Source: Pleodorina starrii
Taxonomy: Eukaryota; Chlorophyta; Chlorophyceae; Chlamydomonadales; Volvocaceae
Assembly: GCA_030267565.1 (NCBI GenBank)
Contig: BRXU01000072.1
Span: forward strand, 1 to 64,000
Direction: 5' to 3'
DNA length: 64,000 nucleotides
The translations under genes were made by a program, and so were the position numbers. Of this stretch, positions 9,300 to 21,454 are shown piece by piece. Each line of letters starts with the position of its first letter. The stretch's first letter is position 1. The notes under the pieces are model-generated. The model was not told where the DNA came from. It saw only the letters and a program-made list of their open reading frames with translations, and made no database searches.

Positions 9300-11045
9300 T
9301 CTCGTGCAGCCCGGTATGCATGGCTTATTAGAGATCTGAACGCTTGACAAAAAATCTGATATTGTTAACATGTTCAATGGAGAAATAAAGGAATAACTGA
9401 TACCGCCGAAACTACAATATATTAATGTACTAATTAATATACGTACTAATTAATTATACGTAACGTACGTAACCTGCTGCCTTCGTTGCACCTACCCTAC
9501 CTCACCTATCTACCCATGCATGCCATCCATCCGTGGACGTGCAAGGGGGCAGCCAGAGAAAGGGAGTACACTGGGAAGGGTGCAGCAACGGATAGGCAGG
9601 GAAAAAATATACCGCAGCGAAGGGACGGAGATGGCGTTAGCGAACGGACCCGGAACCCAGCAACAATACGTACCGAGCATACATGCATGTAACCTTACCA
9701 AGACGAGAGGCACAGCGACCCATAGACCAACTAACCCGGACGAACGAGTACGCGCAACAGCGCAAGCACGGCACGAGCGCCCAGACAAAACAACCCGATA
9801 GATTGTAGACTCACCTGCGCTCAATGGAGGAAGTGAATCGGGAAGAAGCGCAAAAAAGGGCGTGAGCAACGGCAATGGGCAACAACAATGGCAACGAAGG
9901 AAGAAGCATGCGGGCAGCAGACGGAGAGTGAGTAAACAGGGTAGGGGGCAGCCAGGGAAAGGGAGAAGATAGGGAACGAAGGGAACAGCCAGGATGGCAG
10001 CCAAGGCCGCGAAAAAGGGGGCGGCCAGTGCAAGGAGGCAGTTAGGTAAACCTGCCGCGCGCCACAACAACCCACGAAAGTATGGTGGAACTAAAGGTCG
10101 GCCAGGATGCAAGGAGGAAACGCACGGAGGGGTCGCCGGCATGATATGAACGGGTAGATTATTGGAGCCCAGATCCTCAAACGGGCCAGCGGGCCCCGCA
10201 CTACGCGGGTACGACCGAAGCATACAGTGTACGGTGCGAGTGGATGGGTGACTGTGCGAGTTGTTGTGTAGAGAGATGTTACAGGAAAATGTATACTGCA
10301 ACGAATGTCGTAATGGTGCCCTTCATAGTGTCCTTGCGGCGTATAAAACTCGCAGCTTAAACAAATAATAATACATAGGCAAGCAAGACGAGAACCAACA
10401 AGCAATAACAAAATACATGCTACTGCACATCATCAAATAATCATTGAAACTCTCGGAACGACTCTCAAACGAGGACTCTTCCTGCCAAATAAAAAACAGT
10501 AGGCATGATAACAGGTGCACGGGGAACCGTATGACGCATACGCAAAAAACAGGGAGAAAACCTGAGGCAAAAATCCAGAGCACAGTTCAGGACCTATCAA
10601 TGGCAATAACACACACAAAAGCAAGGGCCAGAAAGAAAAACGGCGTACGGTGCTGGTACGGCAATGAGCCATGCCCCGCGACCGCTGCCGGCGATGCTTA
10701 ATCGCACAAAACATTCTACATCCACTGGGAGCGCTCAGTACGAGAGAGCAACCAAAACCTGCTACATACCGCTACCGCACCGCTACTACCGAGTACCGCG
10801 CACAATTACAATACAGAGCTAACCTCACACCGAAAAGCCCTGCCACCCTGCGAAACACGTCAGCCAAACAAAAAAATAGAAGGTATGTACCACGATACAT
10901 ACGTGGCATTGTCAGAGAACGTAATTCCACACGGCAGTGTATGTCAAACGCCTGCAGCCGGAGAGGCCTGCAGGGCAGCTAGCAGCCGGGCTAGTAGGCT
11001 CCATCCACATCAATCGGCAGCTCCCGGCTGTCCGTCAGCCCTCGC
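9300..11045. other. Spacer and 3' flank of gene A, with G-rich minisatellite
   Basis: No gene is seen. The part from 9,540 to about 10,060 holds degenerate G-rich minisatellite units of the 'gggggcagccagagaaaggg' type, longer and cleaner at 33,000-33,175. The stretch 10,320-11,000 is colinear with 33,360-34,100 and probably includes the 3' untranslated region of gene A. A TGTAA polyadenylation signal, typical of volvocine algae, occurs on the minus strand at 10,810-10,806, 240 nt after the stop codon. That exact site is not conserved in gene B. Confidence 0.45.
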
Positions 11046-14000
11046 TCAGCCGCGGACGCGATCCGAAGCGGGCTGACGTGGCGGATGCGGGCGCCGCGGC
11101 GGGTGCGGCTGACGTGGCGGATGCGGGCGCCGCGGCGGGTGCGGCTGACGTGGCGGGCGCGGCGGGCTGGGCGGCGTGGTCGGGTTGCGCGGCTGCAGCG
11201 GCGGGTTCGGCTGCCGCGGCGGCTGCGAGGGTGCCGAGGGTGGCAACATGTTGCTGCACTGGCAGCACTCGAGGCTGAAGTCCATGACGTTGCGTGACGG
11301 CTCGGTCCCGGGGCGATTGTACACGTTGTCAGCGTACTGGTATGGAGCGCAGGCCTGAGAGTGCAGGAAGGGGTGTGAAGGTGGGCGGGAAGGCGAGGGT
11401 TGAAAGGTGTTGGTGGGTATGTATTGTGGTGCACGGTGCGTTAACTGTTGGTGGAGTTAAACAGAGCAGCCATGTACGATTGGTTTCATCAAAACGTACC
11501 TCGTCAGCCACGAAGAGCTCGTCCCAGACTCGCACGTACTGACGGAAGCCGTTGTCGTACGGGCACTGCACGATGTCGGGATTGATGACAAACTCGACCG
11601 CGGCAGCGTTGCCACTGACAGCACACTCCTCCTGGGCCTCCTGCACCCACTCGCGCAGTGGTACGGATTGCACCTCGTCCATGTGCTCCAAAACCGAGCG
11701 CTTGTTGGGTAGGCTGTACGGCGTGCCGGAAACCGATGCGCCGCTCATGTCGCGGAAGTAGAATCCTGCCAGAGGGTGGCGGTGGGGACCGGCAGTGGAC
11801 CGTTATGTTACGTTCACCGTTGACGGCGGGGACCATGCAGTTACCAAGTGAGCTCTTATTACAGGACGTCGTCAACAGTCAACAAAATATTCATATGTCA
11901 ACACAACCGGTAAGTAACTCACTAACAACACCCGTGGCGGGGCAGGTGCTTGGAAAGCGTATAGAGGTTGTAATCTTTCTGTACCTGCATCCAGCTTGTT
12001 TGCAATGACAAGACGTGGCGCTGTCTGGCCGGTGACGTCATTGTGGATGTAGACATCGGTCTTGCCAATGACTGTGCCGTTGTGAAGCTTGGTATCGAAT
12101 GACAATTGCACCTGGTTGTGGTTGAGGCACAGGCAGCGGGCTGCGAGGGGCAACAGGCAGGACGAAGAGGGCGGGAGAGTGAGAATTCAGGGGGGTTCAT
12201 ATTGAGGGTCAGAACAAAGGAGCGAGTCATTCACATTGCAACCTACCCGTGCCAGGAGGCGGTGGCGGCGGCGGGGGCGGCGGCGGCGGTGGTGGTGGCG
12301 GGGGCGGCGGCGGGGGCGGCGGGGGCGGGGGGGGCGGCGGGGGCGGCGGCGGCGGCGGTGGTGGTGGCGGGGGAGGCGGCGGGGGCGGCGGCGGCGGGGG
12401 TGGTGGGGGGGGTGGCGGCGGGGGCGGCGGCGGCGGGGGTGGTGGCGGGGGAGGCGGCGGGGGCGGCGGCGGCGGTGGTGGTGGCGGGGGAGGCGGCGGG
12501 GGCGGCGGCGGCGGTGGTGGTGGCGGGGGAGGGTGCGGGGGAGGCGGCGGCTGTGGTGGTGGCGGGGGAGTGGTCGGGGGAGGCGGCGGCGGAGGTGGTG
12601 GCGGGGGCGGCGGGGGGGGCGGCGGGGGGGGCGGGGGCGGTGGGGGAGGCGGGGGCGGCGGGGGCGGCGGCGGGGGCGGCGGCGGCGGCGGCGGCGGGGG
12701 GGGCGGCGGCGGTGGTGGTGGCGGGGGAGGCGGCGGGGGCGGCGGCGGCGGTGGTGGTGGCGGGGGAGGCGGCGGGGGCGGCGGCGGCGGTGGTGGTGGC
12801 GGGGGAGGCGGCGGGGGCGGCGGCGGCGGTGGTGGTGGCGGGGGAGGCGGCGGGGGCGGCGGCGGCGGTGGTGGTGGCGGGGGAGGCGGCGGGGGCGGCG
12901 GCGGCGGTGGTGGTGGCGGGGGAGGCGGCGGGGGCGGCGGCGGCGGTGGTGGTGGCGGGGGAGGCGGCGGGGGCGGCGGCGGCGGTGGTGGTGGCGGGGG
13001 AGGCGGCGGGGGCGGCGGCGGCGGTGGTGGTGGCGGGGGAGGCGGCGGGGGCGGCGGCGGCGGTGGTGGTGGCGGGGGAGGCGGCGGGGGCGGCGGCGGC
13101 GGTGGTGGTGGCGGGGGAGGCGGCGGGGGCGGCGGCGGCGGGGGTGGTGGCGGGGGAGGCGGCGGGGGCGGCGGCGGCGGGGGTGGTGGCGGGGGAGGCG
13201 GCGGGGGCGGCGGCGGCGGGGGAGGAGGCGGGGGAGGCGGCGGGGGCGGCGGCGGCGGGGGTGGTGGCGGGGGAGGCGGCGGGGGCGGCGGCGGCGGGGG
13301 TGGTGGCGGGGGAGGCGGCGGGGGCGGCGGCGGCGGGGGTGGTGGCGGGGGAGGCGGCGGGGGCGGCGGCGGCGGGGGTGGGGGCGGGGGAGGCGGCGGG
13401 GGCGGCGGCGGCGGTGGGGGTGGGGGGGGAGGCGGCGGGGGCGGCGGCGGCGGTGGTGGTGGCGGGGGCGGCGGCGGGGGCGGCGGCGGCGGTGGTGGTG
13501 GCGGGGGAGGCGGCGGGGGCGGCGGCGGCGGTGGTGGTGGCGGGGGAGGCGGCGGGGGCGGCGGCGGCGGGGGCGGTGGCGGGGGAGGCGGCGGGGGCGG
13601 CGGCGGCGGGGGTGGTGGCGGGGGAGGCGGCGGGGGCGGCGGCGGCGGGGGTGGTGGCGGGGGAGGCGGCGGGGGCGGCGGCGGCGGTGGTGGTGGCGGG
13701 GGAGGCGGCGGGGGCGGCGGCGGCGGGGGTGGTGGCGGGGGAGGCGGCGGGGGCGGCGGCGGCGGGGTGGTGGTGGCGGGGGAGGCGGCGGGGGCGGCGG
13801 CGGCGGGGGTGGTGGCGGGGGAGGCGGCGGGGGCGGCGGCGGCGGGGGTGGTGGCGGGGGAGGCGGCGGGGGCGGCGGCGGCGGGGGTGGTGGCGGGGGA
13901 GGCGGCGGGGGCGGCGGCGGCGGGGGGGGTGGCGGGGGAGGCGGCGGGGGCGGCGGCGGCGGGGGTGGTGGCGGGGGAGGCGGCGGGGGCGGCGGCGGCG

Positions 14001-17000
14001 GGGGTGGTGGCGGGGGAGGCGGCGGGGGAGGCGGCGGCGGGGGTGGTGGCGGGGGAGGTGGCGGGGGAGGCGGCGGCGGCGGCGGCGGCGGTGGTGGTGG
14101 CGGGCGAGGCGGCTGGGGCCGCGTCGGCGGTGGCGGTGGCGGGGGAGGCGGCGGGGGCGGCGGCGGCGGTGGTGGTGGCGGGGGAGGCGGCGGGGGCGGC
14201 GGCGGCGGTGGTGGTGGCGGGGGAGGCGGCGGGGGCGGCGGCGGCGGTGGCGGTGGCGGGGGAGGCGGCGGGGGCGGCGGGGGCGGTGGTGGTGGCGGGG
14301 GAGGCGGCGGGGGCGGCGGCGGCGGTGGTGGTGGCGGGGGAGGCGGCGGGGGCGGCGGCGGCGGTGGTGGTGGCGGGGGAGGCGGCGGGGGCGGCGGCGG
14401 CGGTGGTGGTGGCGGGGGAGGCGGCGGGGGCGGCGGCGGCGGTGGTGGTGGCGGGGGAGGCGGCGGGGGCGGCGGCGGCGGTGGTGGTGGCGGGGGAGGC
14501 GGCGGGGGCGGCGGCGGCGGTGGTGGTGGCGGGGGAGGCGGCGGGGGCGGCGGCGGCGGTGGTGGTGGCGGGGGAGGCGGCGGGGGCGGCGGCGGCGGTG
14601 GTGGTGGCGGGGGAGGCGGCGGGGGCGGCGGCGGCGGTGGTGGTGGCGGGGGAGGCGGCGGGGGCGGCGGCGGCGGTGGTGGTGGCGGGGGAGGCGGCGG
14701 GGGCGGCGGCGGCGGTGGTGGTGGCGGGGGAGGCGGCGGGGGCGGCGGCGGCGGGGGTGGTGGCGGGGGAGGCGGCGGGGGCGGCGGCGGCGGGGGTGGT
14801 GGCGGGGGAGGCGGCGGGGGCGGCGGCGGCGGGGGTGGTGGCGGGGGAGGCGGCGGGGGCGGCGGCGGCGGTGGGGGTGGCGGGGGAGGCGGCGGGGGCG
14901 GCGGCGGGGGGGGGGGGGGGGGGGGGGGCGGCGGGGGCGGCGGCGGCGGAGGCGGCGGCGGCGGGGGCGGCTGAGGGGGGGGTGGGGGCGGGGGAGGCGG
15001 CGGGGGCGGCGGCGGCGGGGGTGGTGGCGGGGGAGGCGGCGGGGGCGGCGGCGGCGGTGGTGGTGGCGGGGGAGGCGGCGGGGGCGGCGGCGGCGGTGGT
15101 GGTGGCGGGGGAGGCGGCGGGGGCGGCGGCGGCGGTGGTGGTGGCGGGGGAGGCGGCGGGGGCGGCGGCGGCGGTGGTGGTGGCGGGGGAGGCGGCGGGG
15201 GCGGCGGCGGCGGTGGTGGTGGCGGGGGAGGCGGCGGGGGCGGCGGCGGCGGTGGTGGTGGCGGGGGAGGCGGCGGGGGCGGCGGCGGCGGTGGCGGTGG
15301 CGGGGGAGGCGGCGGGGGCGGCGGCGGCGGTGGTGGTGGCGGGGGAGGCGGCGGGGGCGGCGGCGGCGGTGGTGGTGGCGGGGGAGGCGGCGGGGGCGGC
15401 GGCGGCGGTGGTGGTGGCGGGGGAGGCGGCGGGGGCGGCGGCGGCGGTGGTGGTGGCGGGGGAGGCGGCGGGGGCGGCGGCGGCGGTGGTGGTGGCGGGG
15501 GAGGCGGCGGGGGCGGCGGCGGCGGTGGTGGTGGCGGGGGAGGCGGCGGGGGCGGCGGCGGCGGTGGTGGTGGCGGGGGAGGCGGCGGGGGCGGCGGCGG
15601 CGGTGGTGGTGGCGGGGGAGGCGGCGGGGGCGGCGGCGGCGGTGGTGGTGGCGGGGGAGGCGGCGGGGGCGGCGGCGGCGGTGGTGGTGGCGGGGGAGGC
15701 GGCGGGGGCGGCGGCGGCGGTGGTGGTGGCGGGGGAGGCGGCGGGGGCGGCGGCGGCGGTGGTGGTGGCGGGGGAGGCGGGGGGGGCGGCGGCGGCGGTG
15801 GTGGTGGCGGGGGAGGCGGCGGGGGCGGCGGCGGCGGTGGTGGTGGCGGGGGAGGCGGCGGGGGCGGCGGCGGCGGTGGTGGTGGCGGGGGAGGCGGCGG
15901 GGGCGGCGGCGGCGGTGGGGGTGGCGGGGGAGGCGGCGGGGGCGGCGGCGGCGGTGGTGGTGGCGGGGGAGGCGGCGGGGGCGGCGGCGGCGGTGGTGGT
16001 GGCGGGGGAGGCGGCGGGGGCGGCGGCGGCGGTGGTGGTGGCGGGGGAGGCGGCGGGGGCGGCGGCGGCGGTGGTGGTGGCGGGGGAGGCGGCGGGGGCG
16101 GCGGCGGCGGTGGGGAAGGCGGCCACGGGGGTGGTGGCGGTGGGGGTGGCGGTGGTGGTGGCGGTGGCGGTGGAGGTGGCGGCGGCGGTGGTGGTGGTGG
16201 GGGAGGCGGTGGGGGCATCGGTGGAGTTGGAGTTGGAGGCGGGCTTGGGCAAGGCTCACTATTATAGGGGGGAGGGAGGGGGGATGGGGGATTAATTTGT
16301 GAGGCCGAGTTTATTACTTGTCCACTGATTTAATTCTGGGGGGATTGGATGGAGCAAAAAGATACGTTAGGTTGACCTGCCTGGTAGTGCTTCAGTTATA
16401 TATCCCGCAGCTAGTACTCACCTTGGCGGTGCGGGTGGCGGGGGTGGTGGAGGCGGCGGCGGTGGCGGCGGGGGCGGTGGCGGCGCGCAGGCGCAGCAAA
16501 AGGCGGGAACTGCTGCGAAGCGGGCGGGGCACGCCGGAATGCGCACGTCGCCGGCCCAGCCGGGGATGTGCTGGTTGCTGGGGGCGCGGCTCTGCGGGCA
16601 AGAAGGCAAGAGACGTTTGAGTATTGACAAGGCAATGCATGAGCCCATCCACAAAAGTCAACTAGGCAACAAGACAACAAACCAGCAGAGCCCAATGAAC
16701 AAACCCTCCTTGCCATCCTCTCCCCTTTCCCCCTCACCGTCATGGCCATGCGCACATACGCGTACACCGCCAGCATCCGTGGAGGTGCCCGCTGCTGCAA
16801 CGGGTCGGAGCAGTCGGGCAGCAGGTCGCCCGCTGACACCCACGTCTGCGGATCCAGGCCGATCTTATCACTCTGTGGGTTGAAGTTGACTTGGAAGGTG
16901 TCGCCGGTGGGGCAGGCGCTGGCGTCAGACAGTGGTGCGGGGACAGCGCCGACCCGCAATGTGAAGGTCTCAGGCGAGAGGCCAAAGTAGTAGGGCTTGT

Positions 17001-20000
17001 TCATGACCGTTGCCACCAGCAGCACCCGCTCGCCGTCCTCGTAACCGAGGCTCACGTACAAGGTACCCAGTGCCAGGCTGCCGTTGGTGCTGAGGATGGG
17101 GAAGGACAGGGACGCACCCGGGTCGGCCTGGGCGGGGGGCTGGCCCAGACACTGGCACTCGCCTGCAGGGACGCGGCGGAGAGTTCGGTGTTGCTCAAGT
17201 GGTTAGTAGGAGTGTAAAGATATTATTCAGGAAAGGTGATATATTTCAGGAAAGCCTTGTGACTGATTCAGTCAGGTCAAAGAGTCCGTAGGCGGGAAAG
17301 GGCGAGGGGCTCATACAAAAGATCGCTGGCGGCAGGAAGTCGGCGCCATTCAGGCAGCAGAGGTGAGTCAGTGTCGTACCTCCAGGGTTGTAGACTGGCG
17401 GAGGGGGCGGGGGCGCGGGGGATGGTGGCGGGGGTGAGGGCGGTCGTGGCGAGGGTGGCGATGGCACGCCGGGCGGCTTGGGGCAGCCCAGCGGGCAGGG
17501 GCAGCTGGCGCAGGTGATCCCCAGCTGGAGGGTGCTGATACAGGCGTTGGCGCCGCCGGCGGCGCGATTGCCACCCCAGAGGGTCATCTGGGGACGGGTT
17601 GAAGGGCGGTGGGGCGTATTAGGATGGTGGGGCTTAGCGGCGCCCCAAACATGGAGTTCTTTGATGGTTTCTATGTTGAGCTGTTCACATTATTTATATT
17701 TATATAATTTGGGTTCCTGAGGTTGTACACATTTTAACCCTCTCGTCTGCCCTCTGAAGCTCAACCACCGTGCGACAGCAACCGTATGACGGCCATTGTC
17801 TAACCATGCAACAAACCATAGAATGGAGCCATAAAAGCCAGCCCCGTACCGTATCAGGTATCCCTCCCCCCCATCCCGGAAGGTCCCCTCCCGGCCCCCT
17901 GGTCGCACCCACCATGTTGCCCGCCGAGTCCGTGACGTTGACGGCCATGCGCGAGTAGACAGTTACGGAGTTGGCCCTTCCCCCGTCGCAGCTGGCGGCA
18001 GCTGGCACAGGCCCAACCACCACCTCCACGGTTCCGTTGACACCGCTGGCACTGTTGGGCCAGGTCGACACAGTGCTCCCAGTCGGGCAGGCGCCGGCGA
18101 GCACATTCCCGACGGGCATCGTGACCCGGATGTTGGGCCCGGGTGCCGCGTATCTCATTCCCGGAGGCAGCGTCACAGCCAACTTGAAGTGGGTTGTGTT
18201 CACCATTGACATGGTCACACTGCCTAGGGCGGTGCCGTTGAGGCTGTAGAGGCGCACCGCGGGGTTGGCGGTGGGGTTGGGGCAGCGCAGCGTGGAAGTG
18301 GACTGCAGCAGCTGGCGCCCGGACGAGGGGAGCAGCAGGCCTGCGTGAGGAATGGAGGGGGAAGGCGTGATTGTAGTCCGAATGGAGGGGAGAGGAGGGT
18401 TCGTCAGACGACTCAATGTGCGTGGGGTCGGCATGATCGGCATTGCTCGCTTCGAAGCTTTGCACATGCATGCCCGGCATGACAGGAATGGAACAACAGG
18501 CAACCAACAGCGGATGCAGGAACAGAACAAGCAACCCAGAATCGGGCGCAGTAATCGGAAATGCGAACGGGAACGAGGGCATGCCACACATGACTCACCC
18601 CCGTCCTCGCTACCGCCAGCCAGGTCGCCGTCCCCCACCACATCAAGCGGGTCGCCGTCCTGCGCCGGCCGAGGATGTTAACAGAAATTGTTTTTTCTGG
18701 ACGCGGCGGGCACATTTTGTTTGGAAAGCTGAGCACGGACAGACGAAACAAGGGCACCACGCAGAGCAGGTGCGCTCCAAAGGAGGTCATTGCTTCCATT
18801 GCAATCAATTGCGCAATCATGCATTCACCGCCGGAAGGGGGGTTTCGCAAGTGGCGCAATGGGCTGCAGCAGCTGTGCTGCTGCTGTGCGTGGTGTAATG
18901 CGGCTGTGATACGAGCTGGTGATTGGGAGCGGCTGTGTTGCCCGGCTAACACATGTCCGGCCGGCTAGCGGATGGAGGGCCTGAGCGCGGAGGGCCGCGG
19001 TGATGGGCGGCTCACCTGCTCCTGCACAGCAGACAGCAGCTTGCGGCGATCAGCGGAGAACTTGGACTCCGTCATCTTAGCCGCGTCCTCCAGACCCTTC
19101 CGCGGATCCTGCTCAAGCAAAAGGGAAGGGGCATTCCGGGCGATTGTAAGTGTAATACCCGGAAGTGCCCTGGAATGTGAACTAAAGCCGTTACCATGTT
19201 GACGTGACACGCTGTGACGTGGTATTTCTGCCAATGCTACAGGGCCCGCGGCCCGACAGGTTGGCAAGCATCAAGGCGCCGCCCAAACGCTTCCCCACCT
19301 TCTCTTTCCCCACAGGCGACCGGTACAGGCGACCGGTACCCACACAAGTGCAACACGCAGATGCAGTGTCAAAGTATTCCGTAAAACCTCACACATCATG
19401 CTCGACACTGCTGTTCCAGTCTGCCGCCACATGCCGCCTGGGTAATAAGCCCCTCCGTCCCTTCCGTCCTTACCTTGAGTCGGGCGCCCACAGACACGGT
19501 GTTGACATCGTCTCGTCCCTTGGATGTGACTCTGCAGCTGCTCGCCTTCGTGCGGTGCAGCATGTAGTCACACAGCGGGGTAAGGCGAGTCTGCTCATAC
19601 CAGGCGTCCGCATCCTCCTCAATCTCAAAGAGCATGCTGACGGATATCGAGACAACACCGGTCTTGGTGTTGTTGGAAACAATCTGAAGGCACCAGGAGA
19701 GGCCCGCAGGAAAGATGGTGAAAGAGAAGGAAACAGGACAGAGTACCGAGGCTAAGCAGCGCAAAGAAAACAAAACCGATGATCACATTATTTTCAGAAA
19801 GAGCGAGGGACGGCGGCTTCAGCACGCAGTTGCCACGCACCGCGCTGGAGCTAACCCCTCAACCTCTAGTGCCTCTAGCAGCACTGCCAAAGGTATATAT
19901 ACCGACATGAGAATCAGTAGGCACAACATGGCATGGTACTTACGATACATACATGCAAGAGATTGTAACTGAGCGCTCGCAGAAGGCAAAGGGACAGCAG

Positions 20001-20531
20001 TCGCATTTAACACCAGGGGCCGCAACTGGCCGCAACGATCGAACCCGCCTTTCTCATCGACGCAACCGCGCCAACAGCGAATGCGACAGAACGGAAAATC
20101 CTCACCGAAAAATTTGCCTCGTCAAGAAGCTTTGCGGCCTCCTCGGCGGTCTTCCAGCCCCGGCTTGCCGGCACCGCTGCTGGAGAGTTCGCCTCGACAC
20201 CGCGGCCTGCTCCTGTATGTCAGTGGAAAAAGATGTTTAATTGTTATTAATTATTTTTTGTGCAATAATAGCGTGAGAGTCCGAAAGGAAAGAACCCGAG
20301 CCGCCGGGATGCGAAGGGCGCAGCTTACACATGTCCAGCTGCTGGGTTTCTCGCAACCGAAAGCACGCATACATTAGCCGATGCATGCAACAAGTTATCG
20401 CTGATGATATAATTTGTGTTATTTTTTTAAATAATCGCAAGCTCCTTGTTTGCATGACGGCACGTACCATAAATGCCCGCTATCGCAAGCAGGAGCAGCG
20501 CCCGGAAGAGGGCTAACGGGCCCGCCATCAT
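11046..20531 (-). CDS. Gene A: secreted polyproline-rod glycoprotein, frameshifted as assembled
   Basis: Thirteen exons, read downward: 20531-20468, 20212-20106, 19683-19474, 19108-19016, 18659-18599, 18340-17913, 17587-17380, 17162-16738, 16591-16422, 16258-12247, 12140-11985, 11765-11500, 11354-11046. Every junction is GT-AG and all phases agree except across exon 10. The start MMAGPLALFRALLLLAIAG is a signal peptide; an in-frame upstream ATG (20,684) would bury it. Then come an alpha/beta-looking domain (exons 2-4), an acidic Gly/Asp linker (exon 5), Cys-rich domain 1 (exons 6-7), Cys-rich domain 2 (exons 8-9), the polyproline rod (exon 10), Cys-rich domain 3 (exons 11-13) and a Pro/His/Arg tail. 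Exon 10 is 4,012 nt, where 2 modulo 3 is required. A 2-nt excess in a G-run near 13,764-13,777 switches the rod into an Arg/His/Pro frame and puts domain 3 out of frame. This is either a pseudogenising change or an assembly error. Corrected, the product would be about 2,168 residues. Likely role: extracellular matrix or cell wall. Confidence 0.8.
12250..16225 (-). repeat. Rod array of gene A: 39-bp units coding 13 prolines
   Basis: About 4 kb in which the coding (minus) strand is almost only C and G with scattered A. The predominant 39-bp unit contains CCG, CCC, CCA and one CCT codon, all proline. The CCA triplet block and the single CCT mark each unit. Units are highly uniform apart from single-base variants (a CCA block replaced by CCC or CCG). 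The 5' edge is less regular and includes the only Trp (W-P-P-S) near 16,115. A run of about 23 G occurs near 14,906-14,928. The array ends at the 3' edge with Pro-Pro-Gly-Thr and the donor GTAGGT. Confidence 0.9.
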
Positions 20532-20722
20532 GCCCACGTGAGAGCTGGCGATGGCACTGGGTGCATACGCTGTAAAAGGGCTGAGCGAAGGTTTGAGGGC
20601 GTAAGAGGAGAACGACCTAGCCACAATGAAACAGTGACTAGGTGAAAGTAGCCCCTCCTCAGCACGTGTGGCACAGGTCGCCACACAAGTGAACTGAGTG
20701 TCTTACCATTGCTCCGGCCGCG

Positions 20723-20730
20723 CTTTTATG
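20723..20730 (-). promoter_or_regulatory. Possible TATA-like element of gene A
   Basis: CATAAAAG on the minus strand, about 195 nt upstream of the start codon. The homologous position in gene B reads CATATAAT (55,772-55,765). It is conserved in place and AT-rich inside GC-rich DNA. The transcription start is not identified. Confidence 0.25.
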
Positions 20731-20929
20731 CGGGCGGAGGGGTACGGATTGTGGACGAGCCGATGCAACGTTGCACCCGATGTGCACGGGTTGGAGAACG
20801 GTGAATGGTGTCGTACCACCCATGAGCGCTTGCGGCGGGGCCAGCGTTGGTCCGGCCGTTGAGGAATGACCCGTACGAGTTTGAACAAGAGGTCATCCTG
20901 CGTCTGTACTTTTGGGGCCTAGTGTTGAC

Positions 20930-21100
20930 ACGGTGTTCGGTCTGTTTCAACATGGCCGTGTATTGCAAAAAGATACGGATAGTGTCATACACGGCCGCTT
21001 CAACACGGCCGTGTACAGATGGCCGTGTCCAACACGGCCATGTATATCGCCCCGTATAGACACGGTTGGACATGGTCGTGTAGACACGGCTTGTGTATAG
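20930..21100. repeat. Left subterminal cluster of ACACGGCCGTGT-type palindromes
   Basis: Variants of 'acacggccgtgt' and half-sites ('catggccgtgt', 'acacggttgg', 'acacggcttgtg') recur in both orientations through this stretch. They lie just inside the left end of the 4,280-bp insertion. Repeated motifs near both ends are typical of transposase-binding subterminal regions. Confidence 0.55.
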
Positions 21101-21454
21101 TCTAGCTATAGAGTCGAAGAAGAGGCAAACCGAGGATTGCCCAAATCCAGTATAGTATGGCGGTTAAAACCACCGAATGCCTTTGGCAGATCCTATTCAC
21201 CCGTCGGCTGGGAGAATAAGTTCGCCCGGACTGGATCGTGCCGCCCCTCATCAGGCTGACGGGAGCAGTGCCGCTGTGCACTAGTCCGCTGGCTAGTCCG
21301 TTAGCTTTCGACCCGGCGACCCTTGACTATCCAAACTATTCACACCACTGTAACAGCGGGGCAAAAACACACTGGATACCGAAGATTCTAGCTCCTGTTA
21401 CAAGGGCTTGCTGGCTATCATGTTGCAAACACGACGGACAGGTTAACGTCCCGA

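Larger units (their letters stand above)
1..20900. repeat. Tandem segmental duplication, unit 1 (left end cut by window)
   Basis: The first bases match positions 25,212 and 55,968, about 30 nt inside the unit head that starts at 25,181 and 55,937. From there the order is the same as in unit 2: unit head, degenerate ~320-bp tandem repeats, SINE and hairpin, AT-rich spacer, decayed hAT element, G-rich minisatellite, then the minus-strand polyproline-rod gene with its upstream region. All copies are in direct orientation. Unit 1 differs from unit 2 by private insertions (684-1,127; 2,977-4,363; 7,389-9,293) and by a much shorter rod array. Homology is seen by eye; percent identity was not computed. 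Confidence 0.85.

Noticed and set aside
12106..16302. Long plus-strand open frames rich in Gly, Val-Ala-Gly-Glu or Arg-Trp over the gene A array
   Set aside because: They are antisense by-products of a repeat with almost no A on the plus strand. Flanking exons, splice sites and phases all support the minus-strand proline reading.
16411..17061. Readthrough open frames joining exons 8 and 9 of gene A (and 51,321-52,223 in gene B)
   Set aside because: The joined frames include the intron between GTGAGG and the acceptor. The correct phase-0 splice gives the conserved closing CCAC motif in the same plan as domains 1 and 3.
20427..20684. Upstream in-frame ATG as the start of gene A
   Set aside because: It would place more than 50 hydrophilic residues before the signal peptide. 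I prefer the ATG directly before MAGPLAL, the position shared with gene B.
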